Below, piece after piece: positions 17,598 to 26,695 of a stretch of DNA of 64,000 nt. Every line of letters starts with the position of its first letter. Positions within the stretch are counted from its first letter, which is position 1. The DNA comes from Prauserella flavalba (lineage in GTDB: Bacteria > Actinomycetota > Actinomycetes > Mycobacteriales > Pseudonocardiaceae): positions 1-64,000 of the forward strand of contig NZ_MASU01000022.1 in the NCBI RefSeq assembly GCF_003202235.1. The letters are read 5' to 3'. Under the pieces are notes generated by a model. It had not been told where the DNA came from, made no database searches, and saw only the letters and a program-made list of their open reading frames with translations. A program made the translations under genes and the position numbers.

Positions 17598-18596
17598 ATG
17601 AGTGCGGACATGCGGCTGGAGGAGCTGGGCGTGAGGGGTCTGAACGAGGTCGACGAGCTGGCGTTCTCGGGGCTGGCGGAGCGGCACCGGCGGGAGCTGC
17701 ACGTGCACTGCTACCGGATGCTCGGGTCGTTCGAGGACGCCGAGGACACCGTGCAGGAGACGTTCCTCCGTGCCTGGCGGCGGCGGGAGACCTTCGAGGG
17801 GCGATCGACGTTCCGGGCCTGGCTGTACCGGATCGCCACCAACGCCTGCCTGGACCTGCTCGCCAAGTGCCGCCCGGAGCCTGCGACCGGCGGCGAGGTG
17901 CCGTGGCTGCAACCTTACCCGGACCGGCTGCTGGACGAGCTACCCGCGGGCGACGCAGATGAGCCAGAGACCGTCGCCGTCGCGCGAGAGACGATCGAGC
18001 TGGCATACCTGGTCGCAGTCCAGCACCTCGCGCCGCGCCCACGAGCCGCGCTGATCCTGCGGGACGTGCTCGGCTGGCCGGCGAAGGACGTCGCGGACCT
18101 TCTCGGAGACTCCGTCAACTCCGTGAACAGCGCGCTGCAGCGAGCCCGTGCCGGCCTGCGGGAGCACCTGCCCGCCGACCGACAGGACTGGACCGGCGAC
18201 GAGGACGACGCCGAAACGCGCGAGCTGGTACGCCGCTACACCGACGCCAGCGTGGCCACCGACGTCCCGGCGCTCGCCTCGATGCTGCGCGACGACGTCC
18301 GTTGCTCGATGCCGCCCACGCCGGGCCTCTACATCGGCCGCGACACGGTCGTGAACAGCTGGGTCGAGGCCGGTTTCGAGGAGCTGGAGCACCTGCGCGC
18401 CGTTCCCACCTCCGTGAACCGGCAGTCCGCCGTCGCCTTCTACCTCTGGCGCGAGCGGGAGGGCGCGTACCTGCCGCTGACGATCGACGTCCTGCGCGTC
18501 ACCGGCGGGGCGATCACCGAGATCGTCACGTTCCACGACGACCAGTTCCCGCGGCTCGGACTGCCGGAGCGCCTGCCCGCGGACGGCACGGCATAG
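17598..18596 (+). CDS. ECF sigma factor with C-terminal SnoaL-like domain (SigG-type)
   Basis: RNA polymerase sigma factor of 332 residues. Region 2 runs from about residue 25 (HCYRMLGSFEDAEDTVQETF) to FRAWLYRIATNACLD. Region 4 is around LAPRPRAALILRDVLGWPAKD and SVNSVNSALQRARAGL. A SnoaL/NTF2-like domain of about 120 residues follows (RYTDASVATDVPALASML onward), as in the SigG/ECF41-like groups where the tail modulates activity. No anti-sigma gene is adjacent. GGGAGGA upstream suits the ATG at 17598 better than the GTG at 17595. Target promoters are unknown. Confidence 0.9.
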   Translation: MSADMRLEELGVRGLNEVDELAFSGLAERHRRELHVHCYRMLGSFEDAEDTVQETFLRAWRRRETFEGRSTFRAWLYRIATNACLDLLAKCRPEPATGGEVPWLQPYPDRLLDELPAGDADEPETVAVARETIELAYLVAVQHLAPRPRAALILRDVLGWPAKDVADLLGDSVNSVNSALQRARAGLREHLPADRQDWTGDEDDAETRELVRRYTDASVATDVPALASMLRDDVRCSMPPTPGLYIGRDTVVNSWVEAGFEELEHLRAVPTSVNRQSAVAFYLWREREGAYLPLTIDVLRVTGGAITEIVTFHDDQFPRLGLPERLPADGTA

Positions 18597-18733
18597 TCCC
18601 CTGCGGACGCTCGCGCTGCGCGGTGAGCCCGTGTCGCCGCGGTCGCGGTGCAGGCGCGCGACCCGTTCGGCGCCGTCACCCGCGGGCGGATACAGCTGGA
18701 GCTGCTTCGCGGCGCGGCACACCGAGCGCCCGG

Positions 18734-18805
18734 ACCCGCATGGGCGACACACCTGGAGCAGGATCCGTGACCCCATTTCGCCCCGAGCCCCACACTGCTC
18801 CAGTT
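18734..18805 (+). repeat. Dispersed 72-bp repeat with inverted ends, copy 1
   Basis: This segment is nearly identical to 49998-50069. The core is bounded by perfect inverted arms CTGGAGCAG (18753-18761) and CTGCTCCAG (18795-18803) with a 33-base loop that is also conserved. Similarity extends left to ACCCGCATGG and stops a few bases after the right arm. It has no coding capacity and may be a small non-autonomous repeat or the end of a lost mobile element. Confidence 0.75.
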
Positions 18806-18809
18806 GTAC

Positions 18810-19700
18810 GGAACAACGGTGCCGGCGATTCGCTCGAAGTCCGCGATGCGGCTGCCGTGGTCGGGGAAATACGGTGCCGCCGAGGGACTGCTCTCGAACG
18901 CCTAGTGGTGAACATCGCGCGCGGCCTGGCCGAAATCAACGGCGCCGCACCGGCGAGCCACTCGATTAAGCGCGGATGTTCGCGGACATGACAGCACTGC
19001 GCGGCGGCCCGATCCACATGCTCGCATGACGGAAACGACGGATTTCTTTTGGAGAGCCGAAATGAGCCCTGAGATCGCCGGGCCGTTCGTGAACTTGTCT
19101 CCCGTTTGGCCAGGAGGAGGCGTACTCTGTTCGCGGTCTTCTCACCCGGGCGCGCGACCGCGGTCAGTTCGATGCCACCCCGCCCCCGCAACGCGTGCGA
19201 ACCTCATAGCCGGGCCCGATTCGGTGACTCGCGTGGTCAGGACGAACGAGGGCCAGGTGACCGGGTTCGTGTCCCTGGGGCCACTGGGGTTCCTGGGCCC
19301 GCCACTCGCGCGAACCAGTTTCGTCGAGGTGCTCGCGGATCATCGCGAGACCGAGGACGCGCTCTTCGAGTGGGCGGGAACAACGGCGAACCCAAGCGCG
19401 ACCGGTAACGTCCTTCGTACGCTTCGAGGCAGCGGGAGCACGAACCGCAGGGCTTTGCCAAGTTGCGGGACTTCTGGCGAATGGACTGCTCCACGCTCGA
19501 TGAGCCGGTATCGCACCGCGATGACCTCACTCTCCACGGGTACCCGAGAGCGGCCGCGAGCGAAACGACGTGGATAACGATCATCAATGGGGCCTGCGCC
19601 AGTACAGCTACCTCGGTGCGCTCCTCGGCCTCACCCTCGCCCTCGACGACGAGGCCTTCCTTGCCGGTGGGGAGAACACGCACTGACAGGAACCCCTCCT
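18810..19700. other. Gene debris between sigma factor and MmgE/PrpD operon
   Basis: No intact gene. On plus, short coding-like blocks shift frame: VRTNEGQVTGFVSLGPLG near 19230-19285 (acetyltransferase-like in style), RDFWRMDCSTLDEPVSHRDD near 19466-19525, and a GTG frame at about 19570-19686 ending QYSYLGALLGLTLALDDEAF and then a stop. They read like the remains of one or two decayed genes, but I cannot assign a family with confidence. Confidence 0.35.
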
Positions 19701-19707
19701 CGGCTGC

Positions 19708-21066
19708 TCAGCCGGCAGTCACGACGAGGGAGCGCAGCGTCGAGAAGTCGGGCGAGGCGGCGCTCGTCAGGGCGTCGCTGAACTTCTCCGCCTGGTCCGG
19801 CGCGACGTCGGCGCGGGCGCAGTTGTCGAGAAACTTTCCGGTCACACGCGTGGCATCCCAGGGACGCCGCACGCCGCCGTCGACGTCGTCGACCTGGACG
19901 GTTCGGGTCGTGCCGTCGGTGAACTCGACCTCTATCGCCGCGGGGAAGACCGCCGGGTAGCCCGAACCCTGCCACGGCTCCCACTCGATCCGGCCGGCCA
20001 TCTCCAGTACGGCGGGATCCGGCGCGCCGAGGAAGTCGTCCAGTACCACGGCGCCGCGCACCACTTGCAGAGCCAGCACATACGGCAGGCTCCACCGTGC
20101 CTCGTCCGCCCGGGCGGGGGCCTGCTTGCGCGCCCACGGCAGAGCGATGATCTGTTCCTGCCCCTCCGGCACACGGCACAGGATCCTGCGGATCCCCACC
20201 GGCGAGGCATCCAGCGTGGCCACCGCCTCGACGAACGGGTGCAGGAAATGACAGCACGGCAAGGCCTTGAATGCCGCGTCGGCCAGGTGCCACCGCGAGC
20301 CAAGGTCGTTCGACAGCGCGGCCAGCCGAGAAGCGGCCTCGGGGTCCCTCGCGTAGAGACCGAAAAGACCGCGTTCACCTTCGAGGACGTCTGGCGCACC
20401 GGTGATTCCGCCTCGCACGAGCGCCACGGCCGAGATCGCGGCTTGCGCTCCGATACCGGCCTGCGCCGCCTTGCTCGTCGCACCCCGGCTCAGGAACGTG
20501 AAGTTGCCGGCGGAGAAGCTGGCCGCGACGCCCACGGCATCGATCAGCGCCGTGCGATCGAGCCCGCTGAGCACTCCGACCGCGATCGCCCCGGCAATGG
20601 GCCCGGCCACGGACGTTCCCTGAAACCCCGTGCGCTGGAAGCCGCTCGGGGCGGCCAGGCCGAGCCGGATCAGCACCTCCCAGCCTGCCACGAAACTCCG
20701 CACCACATCCGCACCATTGACGCCGTCGTTCTCCGCTGCGGCGAGCACGGCGGGGGCGAGGACACTGCTGCCGTGCATCACGGATGCCGTGTGGGTGTCG
20801 TCGTACTCGAGCGAGTGGACGAGCGTTCCATTGACGAGGGCCGCTTCCGCCGGCCCGGTGCCGGTCCCGGTGCCCAGGACAGTGCACGGCCCCTGCGCGC
20901 GGGGAGCGGCCGGGAGAGCGCGAGCCGGCCCGAGCCGGGAGCCGGCCACGGCGACCCCGATGGCGTCCAGCAGGTGCAGACGGGCGACGCGGTCGATCTC
21001 GTCCGGCAAGGCTCGCGGCAGGGCCAGCACTCCGTCGACGAGACGTTCGGCAGCCGTAGCCGTCAT
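19708..21066 (-). CDS. MmgE/PrpD family protein (second of a pair)
   Basis: A 452-residue member of the family containing 2-methylcitrate dehydratase PrpD, cis-aconitate decarboxylase and iminodisuccinate epimerase. The all-helical N-terminal domain has the family segments VNGTLVHSLEYDDTH (about 77-91) and HGSSVLAPAVLAAAE. FKALPCCHFLHPFVEA (about 266-281) corresponds to the conserved substrate-site region. The start overlaps the stop of the next MmgE/PrpD gene (ATGA), so the two are translated together. It is the last gene of the operon that runs from 26483. A hydratase/dehydratase or decarboxylase of a branched di- or tricarboxylate is likely. Confidence 0.88.
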   Translation of the reverse strand: MTATAAERLVDGVLALPRALPDEIDRVARLHLLDAIGVAVAGSRLGPARALPAAPRAQGPCTVLGTGTGTGPAEAALVNGTLVHSLEYDDTHTASVMHGSSVLAPAVLAAAENDGVNGADVVRSFVAGWEVLIRLGLAAPSGFQRTGFQGTSVAGPIAGAIAVGVLSGLDRTALIDAVGVAASFSAGNFTFLSRGATSKAAQAGIGAQAAISAVALVRGGITGAPDVLEGERGLFGLYARDPEAASRLAALSNDLGSRWHLADAAFKALPCCHFLHPFVEAVATLDASPVGIRRILCRVPEGQEQIIALPWARKQAPARADEARWSLPYVLALQVVRGAVVLDDFLGAPDPAVLEMAGRIEWEPWQGSGYPAVFPAAIEVEFTDGTTRTVQVDDVDGGVRRPWDATRVTGKFLDNCARADVAPDQAEKFSDALTSAASPDFSTLRSLVVTAG

Positions 21067-22409
21067 CGAGGTCCTCCGAGCAGATCGTCGAGCAGCGTGC
21101 CCAGTTTCAGGTCCAGGTCGAGCGCCCGTGCCGGGTCGGTGAGTGTCCGGACGCGCTCGGCGAACCCGGGCCGCAGCTCACCCGTGAGCGTCGCGTACTT
21201 GGCCAGGAGCTGTTCGCGCGAGAGCGGGCGGTCGGGGCCGCCCGCCGCGGACAACACCGTCTCCTCCACGACTCGGCCGTCGGTGAGCGTCACCTGGACC
21301 CGGGACGGACGGTCGTGCGGCGGCCGAGGCGGATCCGCCCACTCCTCGATCGTGACCAGAGCCCGCAACCGTGCCACGTCCGGATCTTCCAGCGACGAAG
21401 CCGCGAACGCCCCGGCGGACGCGTCCCGTGCCGACAACACGGTCGCGACCGCGTGCGGCAACGAGAACCGTCCTGCGAGGCTGGTCCTCGGCTCCGCGTT
21501 GCGCAGAGCGGCAGCGAGTGGATGCGCCAGCACGGAGATGGCCGAGATCGCCGAGGGGTGGACCTCCTGGGCGACGCGAGCGGCCGCCTCGACGCTCGAG
21601 TGCAGGTACTGGCAGCAGGCGTAGGGCTTCTGATAGCCGTCTTGCACCGCGTACCGCTCCCCCAGCCCGTCGGTGAGTTGGTGCGGCTGAGGCGTGGCGC
21701 CACCGACGCGTCCGAATACCTCATCGAGAACGGTCGGGCTCGCGGTCAGTCCGGCGACGGCGACGTCGGCGGCGACGAAACCGAGTTGTGCTCCGGCCGC
21801 CGCCCACGCGTTGCGCACGGTCGCGCCCTCGGTGGCGTGCGCGAACGGGCCGGTGAGCGACATCGAGGCGGCGCCGAGAACGGATCGGGTGAACTGGTCG
21901 GGAGGCAACCTTCGTGCTGCCGCGATCGCGGCGGCCGCCCCGATCGGCGAGAGGGTCGCATGGGGATGGAGTACCAGCGGCAGCGGCGGCCGATAGGCAC
22001 GTGCGATGCGGGCGACGACCTCGTAGCCGACCACCACCGCGGCCAGCAGATCGCCCAGGGTTCCTCCCGTCGCCTCGACCTCGGCGAGCGCGGCGGGCAA
22101 CGTGTACAGCGAACCGTGGCACGTCGCGGGCCGGTAACCGCCGTCGAGCTCGGTCCAGTTCGCCGCGATCGCATTCGCGAAGGCCGCGGCGCGGCGCTCG
22201 GCGCGTGTCCCTGGAAGCCCGACGACCGTCGCCTCGCCCGGACCACCCGCCTGGCCCGACACGGTCCGGACCTCCCGCTCGGCGTGAGCGCCGAGCATGG
22301 CGGCGAGATCGTCGCAGACGATGGTCAGCGTCGTGCGGAGGACCGCCTCGGGTAGAGCGGCGGTCTCCTGCTCCGCCGCCCAGCCGAGCAGCGTCCGAGC
22401 CTCAGACAT
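21063..22409 (-). CDS. MmgE/PrpD family protein (first of a pair)
   Basis: A 448-residue paralogue of the downstream gene. Family segments are present: FANAIAANWTELDGGYR takes the place of the usual substrate loop, HPHATLSPIGAAAAIAAA follows, and QDGYQKPYACCQYLHSSVEA matches the conserved lysine/cysteine/histidine region of the partner protein. The two are clearly different, so they could form a heteromer or act on successive or stereoisomeric substrates. The gene overlaps the MFS gene upstream by 8 bases. Confidence 0.87.
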   Translation of the reverse strand: MSEARTLLGWAAEQETAALPEAVLRTTLTIVCDDLAAMLGAHAEREVRTVSGQAGGPGEATVVGLPGTRAERRAAAFANAIAANWTELDGGYRPATCHGSLYTLPAALAEVEATGGTLGDLLAAVVVGYEVVARIARAYRPPLPLVLHPHATLSPIGAAAAIAAARRLPPDQFTRSVLGAASMSLTGPFAHATEGATVRNAWAAAGAQLGFVAADVAVAGLTASPTVLDEVFGRVGGATPQPHQLTDGLGERYAVQDGYQKPYACCQYLHSSVEAAARVAQEVHPSAISAISVLAHPLAAALRNAEPRTSLAGRFSLPHAVATVLSARDASAGAFAASSLEDPDVARLRALVTIEEWADPPRPPHDRPSRVQVTLTDGRVVEETVLSAAGGPDRPLSREQLLAKYATLTGELRPGFAERVRTLTDPARALDLDLKLGTLLDDLLGGPR

Positions 22410-23733
22410 CTGTCACCTCCACGCGTTCACCAACGGGCGTGGCCGGCCGGGCCGACGCCGTGTGCCTGCGGTGTGCGAGTGTCGCGCAACCGGCCGCGAG
22501 CAGGGACAGGGCGACCACATACCAGGCCATCGCGGTGTTGCTTCCGGTCACGCTGTAGAGCCAGGTCGCGAGGAACGGCGCCGTGCCACCGACGATCGTG
22601 GTCGGCAGTGCGTAGCTCAGTGACGCGCCCGTGTAACGGGTCTTGGCCGGGAACAGCTCACTGTAGACGGCGGGCTGGGGTGCGTACGCTGCCGACTGCA
22701 CGACGGCCAGTCCCAGGATCATGCCGAGCAGGATGAGCCACGACTCCCCGGACTCGATCATGGCGAAGTAGGGGAACACGAACGCCGCCCCGACCAGCGC
22801 CGCCACCGCGACCTGACGCCGCAGTCCCACTTTGTCGGAAAGCCAGCCGAAGAGCGGGATCGACACGAGATAGCAGACCGAGACGATGGTCAGGTGGTTG
22901 ATCGTCTCGCCCTTCGGCACACCGAGAGTGCCGGTGACATACGCCAGGGTGTAGGTGGCCACGGTGTAGTAGAGCGCGTTGTTGGAGGCACCGAGACCGG
23001 CACCGAGGAGCACCGAGCGCCAGTCGTCCCGCAGCACCTGTACGACCGGCATGGCCAGTACGCCCTCGGTCTTCGCGGTCTCGGCGAAGTCCTGTGATTC
23101 GGCGAGTCCTCGGCGGATCGCCAGACCCACCACCACGATGATCACGCTGCACAGGAAGGGAATCCGCCAGCCCCATTGTTCGAACGCGTCCCCGCTGATC
23201 GCCGACGCGGCCGCGATGACCAGACTCGCCAGCAGCAGGCCGGCGGGTGACCCGATCTGCGTCGACGAACCGAACAGGCCACGCCGGCGGGCCGGCGCGT
23301 TCTCCACCGACAGCAGCGCCGCGCCGCCCCACTCTCCGCCGAGCGCCACGCCCTGGGCGATGCGGCACAGCACGAGCAGCACCGGCGCCCAGACACCGAT
23401 CGTGTCGTACGCCGGGATGCAGCCGATGAGGACAGTGGCGCCACCCATGATCAGCAGGGTGGTGATCAGCACGTTGCGGCGACCGATCCGGTCGCCGAAA
23501 TGTCCGAAGAGGACACTACCGAGTGGCCGGGCGATGAACCCGACGGCGAAGGTCGCGAAGGCGGCGAGGGTACCGACAACACCTTCCTGTTCCGGGAAGA
23601 AGACCTCCCCGAACACCAGCGAGGCCGTCGTGCCGTAGATGAAGAAGTCGTACCACTCGAGGGTGGTGCCAACGAAGCTGCCCATCGCGGCGCGCCGCGA
23701 CTGCCCGGCGCGCGACGGAGATGAAGAGGACAC
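22402..23733 (-). CDS. MFS transporter, metabolite:H+ symporter (MHS) family
   Basis: A 443-residue inner-membrane carrier with about 12 hydrophobic segments. GSFVGTTLEWYDFFIYG near the N-terminus and the loop GHFGDRIGRRNVL are hallmarks of the MHS branch, which includes citrate, alpha-ketoglutarate, shikimate and tricarballylate permeases. A GTG start follows AGGGAGCG. Its position among carboxylate enzymes suggests uptake of the pathway's acid substrate. Confidence 0.9.
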   Translation of the reverse strand: MSSSSPSRAGQSRRAAMGSFVGTTLEWYDFFIYGTTASLVFGEVFFPEQEGVVGTLAAFATFAVGFIARPLGSVLFGHFGDRIGRRNVLITTLLIMGGATVLIGCIPAYDTIGVWAPVLLVLCRIAQGVALGGEWGGAALLSVENAPARRRGLFGSSTQIGSPAGLLLASLVIAAASAISGDAFEQWGWRIPFLCSVIIVVVGLAIRRGLAESQDFAETAKTEGVLAMPVVQVLRDDWRSVLLGAGLGASNNALYYTVATYTLAYVTGTLGVPKGETINHLTIVSVCYLVSIPLFGWLSDKVGLRRQVAVAALVGAAFVFPYFAMIESGESWLILLGMILGLAVVQSAAYAPQPAVYSELFPAKTRYTGASLSYALPTTIVGGTAPFLATWLYSVTGSNTAMAWYVVALSLLAAGCATLAHRRHTASARPATPVGERVEVTDV

Positions 23734-23763
23734 GGGTTCGCTCCCTGCTGTTCGTGAGGTTGT

Positions 23764-25140
23764 TCAGCGGGTCCCAGCCGCGTGCCGGCCCGCGAGCATC
23801 CCCAGGCCCAGCGCGGCGAGCAAGCCGTTTCCGGAGGAGTAACCCGAGCCGCCCGCACGGCCGCTGACACCGGCCGCGACTCCGCCCGCCGCGTAGACGC
23901 CTGGAACCGGACCGCCACGCCCGAGTACGCGGGCGTGCGCGTCGACGCGAACTCCCCCCTGCGTATGGAAAAGCGCGGGGATCGCGCGCACGGCCGCGTA
24001 CGGCGGCCGCAGCTTCCCCCAGCCCCAGTTTCCACGGCCGGTTGGATCCTTCGCCGACCCGTCGGCGGCGGCGCGCGCGGTCTCCAGGGTCCGCGCCAGC
24101 TCGTCTCCGTCCACCCCGATGGCTTCGGCGAGCGCCGCCACGTCGGCCGCCTCCTTCACCCCGCCCGCGGCGACCAGGTCGGCGAACTCCTCCTCGTGCG
24201 CGGCGACCGAATCGCGGATCCTCGTGTCGAAGACGACGTGGATCGGACCCTGCGCTCGCGAAACCTCGGCGGCGAAGCCGGAATAGCCCACCGACTCGTC
24301 GCCGATCCGCGCACCGCGGCCGTCGACGAGGATCCCGCCGTGCTCGACGGTCGTCCACGAGGTGATCGAGCCATGCGGGCTCGCCACCGCGGCATAGCCT
24401 TGGAACGCGGATTCGTTGCCCATCGTTGCGCCGAGGTCGAGCAGCCACCGCACGGCCTCGCCCGTGCTGCCGTGCGCCCCGAGGTACTCCAGGCCCGAGG
24501 CCTGCGGCGCGAAGCGGGCGATCATCTCCGGATCGGCGCCGAACCCGTTGGCCGCCAGCACGACCGCGTGGCTGCGCAAGGTGTAGGTGCCCGAGCGACG
24601 TCCGGACACGACCACGCCCCGGACCGCGCCGTCCTCTACCAGCAGGCTCTCGACCGGCGTGTGCGTGAGTACCTCGACATCGGCGGCCTTCGCGGCGCGC
24701 AGCAGGTCGGCGATGAGCGCGTGCCCCTTGCGCGACGGCGGCGCGTGCAGCCGTGGCACGCTGTGCCCGACGTGCTTGTAGTCCGTGATCAGCCTCAGGT
24801 CCACGCCGTGGGTGTCCACCAGCCACTCCACCAGTGGTGCGCTCGCCTCCGCGAGGACGTGCACGAGATCCTCCGCGTCGTGCGGTCCGGACTGGCGCAG
24901 CAGATCCGCCGCCAGCCGCGCGGGCGAGTCGTTGATGCCCGCTTCGGCTTGCCAGCGACTGCCACCGCCCGGTACGGACCCGGTCGAAGCGGCGGTGTTG
25001 CCCCCTGGGCGCTCCTCCTTCTCCAGCACCACGGCGGTCGCACCGCCGTCGGTTGCCGCCAACGCGGCGGCCAGGCCGGCTCCACCAGCCCCGACCACGA
25101 CGACATCGACGTCGACCTCGGGCCGATTCAGCTCTCCCAC
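23764..25140 (-). CDS. FAD-dependent fumarate reductase/succinate dehydrogenase-type flavoprotein
   Basis: A 458-residue flavoprotein. The N-terminal dinucleotide motif VVVVGAGGAGLAAALAA is followed by VVLEKEERPGGNTAAS, and the C-terminal FAD segment is GVYAAGGVAAGVSGRAGGSG, characteristic of the fumarate reductase/3-ketosteroid dehydrogenase/tricarballylate dehydrogenase (TcuA) group. The GTG at 25140 follows AGAGAGGA; the frame upstream of it overlaps the MFS gene and is not part of the protein. It probably desaturates or reduces a carboxylic acid. Pairing with an MHS permease resembles TcuA/TcuC, and the PrpD-like genes could use an unsaturated product. Confidence 0.87.
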   Translation of the reverse strand: MGELNRPEVDVDVVVVGAGGAGLAAALAATDGGATAVVLEKEERPGGNTAASTGSVPGGGSRWQAEAGINDSPARLAADLLRQSGPHDAEDLVHVLAEASAPLVEWLVDTHGVDLRLITDYKHVGHSVPRLHAPPSRKGHALIADLLRAAKAADVEVLTHTPVESLLVEDGAVRGVVVSGRRSGTYTLRSHAVVLAANGFGADPEMIARFAPQASGLEYLGAHGSTGEAVRWLLDLGATMGNESAFQGYAAVASPHGSITSWTTVEHGGILVDGRGARIGDESVGYSGFAAEVSRAQGPIHVVFDTRIRDSVAAHEEEFADLVAAGGVKEAADVAALAEAIGVDGDELARTLETARAAADGSAKDPTGRGNWGWGKLRPPYAAVRAIPALFHTQGGVRVDAHARVLGRGGPVPGVYAAGGVAAGVSGRAGGSGYSSGNGLLAALGLGMLAGRHAAGTR

Positions 25141-25154
25141 GGCGTCCTCTCTGC

Positions 25155-26483
25155 TCAACTGGCGCGCAGCGCCGTGCCGCGCGTCTCGGTCAGGGTCAAT
25201 GCGGTGCCCGCGCTGATGACGGCGGCGGCCACGAGGAACCACGCGGGCGCCAGTGCGTTGCCGGTGGTGTCGAGCAGCCACAGGCAGATCAGTGGCGCGG
25301 TGCCGCCCACGGCCATGCTCGCGAGGTTGAACCCGAGCGCAATGCCGGTGTAACGCACGCGGGAGGGGAACATCTCAGCGAAGGTCGCGAAGACAACGCC
25401 CATCAGCGCGGACTCGGGCAGGCCCAGCACCACCTGCGCGAGCAGGGCCAGCACGAAATCGTGGTTGTTCATGACCGCGAAGGCGGGCACCGCCAGCACG
25501 CCGAACGCCACCGCGGCCCCGAACAGCAAGGGTTTGCGTCCCCACTTGTCGGCGAGATGACCGAACAGGGGCATCGCCAGGCACGAGACGACCAGCGTCG
25601 TGGTGGTCGACCAGAACGCGGCGCCCGCGCTGAAGCCGCCGGTGCGCTGCAGGTGGGTCGACGCGTACACGTAGACCACGTAGTAGCCCGCGAAGAGCAA
25701 TGTGGACAGACCGAGGGTGCGCAGCAGGGCCGGCAGGTGTGCTCGAACGAGTTCGGCGGCCGGCGCCGAGGCCAGTCCGCGGCCCGAGGACAGCTCGTCG
25801 TCGCCGACCGAGTCCTCCAGCCGGAACCGGATCCAGAGGCCCACCAGGCCGAGCGGCAGGCTCAGCAGGAACGGCACCCGCCAGCCCCAGCTCACAAGCT
25901 GGTCGTGCGTCAGCACGCTGGTGAGTACCGTCACGGCGACCGAGGCCAGCAACGCGCCGGTAAGCGCACCGAGTTGGACGGTGGAGCACAGGAACCCCCG
26001 CCGCGACGGCGGCGACTTCTCCGCGACGTAGGCCGCGGCCCCGCCCACTTCGCCGCCGGAAGCGACGCCCTGCACGCACCGCGCGGCCACCAGGAGGAAC
26101 GCCGCGCCCACCCCGATCGCGCTGTAGGTGGGCAGCATGCCGATCGCCACGGTGGCGACGCACATCGACAGGATCGTCGCGGCGAGAATGCGCGACCGGC
26201 CGAACCGGTCCCCGAGATGCCCGAAGACGAGGCCGCCAAGTGGGCGCAGGACGAACGCCGCGGCGAACGTCGCGAACGTGGCCAGCAGCGCACCCGTGGG
26301 GTCCGTTCCGCTCGCGAAGAAGACCACCGACAGGATCGTGGCCAGGTATCCGTAGATCCCGAAGTCGTAGTACTCCACGATCGAGCCGATCAGGCCTGCG
26401 GGCACCACTCGAGGGTCGATCGCCTGCGGGACGACCATTGTCGCGCTCCCCTCCGCGGGCACGACTCGATCGTTCGACTCCAT
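25155..26483 (-). CDS. MFS transporter, MHS family (first gene of operon)
   Basis: A 442-residue carrier with about 12 membrane segments. GLIGSIVEYYDFGIYGYLAT and GHLGDRFGRSRIL place it in the MHS branch, like the second carrier at 22402, but the two are not close copies. The ATG at 26483 is preceded by GCAGGAGG at good spacing. It is the promoter-proximal gene, facing the divergent GntR regulator across a region with two GntR-type palindromes. Confidence 0.9.
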   Translation of the reverse strand: MESNDRVVPAEGSATMVVPQAIDPRVVPAGLIGSIVEYYDFGIYGYLATILSVVFFASGTDPTGALLATFATFAAAFVLRPLGGLVFGHLGDRFGRSRILAATILSMCVATVAIGMLPTYSAIGVGAAFLLVAARCVQGVASGGEVGGAAAYVAEKSPPSRRGFLCSTVQLGALTGALLASVAVTVLTSVLTHDQLVSWGWRVPFLLSLPLGLVGLWIRFRLEDSVGDDELSSGRGLASAPAAELVRAHLPALLRTLGLSTLLFAGYYVVYVYASTHLQRTGGFSAGAAFWSTTTTLVVSCLAMPLFGHLADKWGRKPLLFGAAVAFGVLAVPAFAVMNNHDFVLALLAQVVLGLPESALMGVVFATFAEMFPSRVRYTGIALGFNLASMAVGGTAPLICLWLLDTTGNALAPAWFLVAAAVISAGTALTLTETRGTALRAS

Positions 26484-26550
26484 CGTGCGAACCTCCTGCT
26501 TCTGTGCGCCGGTGACGGGCCGACATCCTGCCTCACCATGCGGCACGAAC

Positions 26551-26568
26551 TGACAACTGTCAACAGTT
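26551..26568. promoter_or_regulatory. GntR-type operator, copy 1
   Basis: TGACAACTGTCAACAGTT contains two overlapping perfect palindromes: TGACA-AC-TGTCA and AACTGT-CA-ACAGTT. The identical 18-mer occurs at 30475-30492, in front of the lyase operon. It lies 68 bases upstream of the MFS start. Confidence 0.75.
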
Positions 26569-26617
26569 TTCTATATCGATAGCGCCAGATACAGTGAGCG
26601 GGAGCTTGGCTACCATC

Positions 26618-26631
26618 AACTGTTGACAGCT
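26618..26631. promoter_or_regulatory. GntR-type operator, copy 2
   Basis: AACTGTTGACAGCT matches the AACTGT-N2-ACAGTT palindrome at 12 of 12 arm positions except one. Its 12-base core is the exact reverse complement of the core of copy 1. It lies 65 bases before the GntR start, a position suited to autoregulation. Confidence 0.65.
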
Positions 26632-26695
26632 TCAGACGGTCTGGGACGCGCTACCTGCCCCACGGCATGGCGAAGCGACCGTGTAAGGAGATCTG

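Noticed and set aside
25053-26582. Plus-strand open frame of 509 codons opposite the MFS gene
   Set aside because: Gln/Arg/His-rich antisense shadow. The minus frame encodes a 12-helix carrier.
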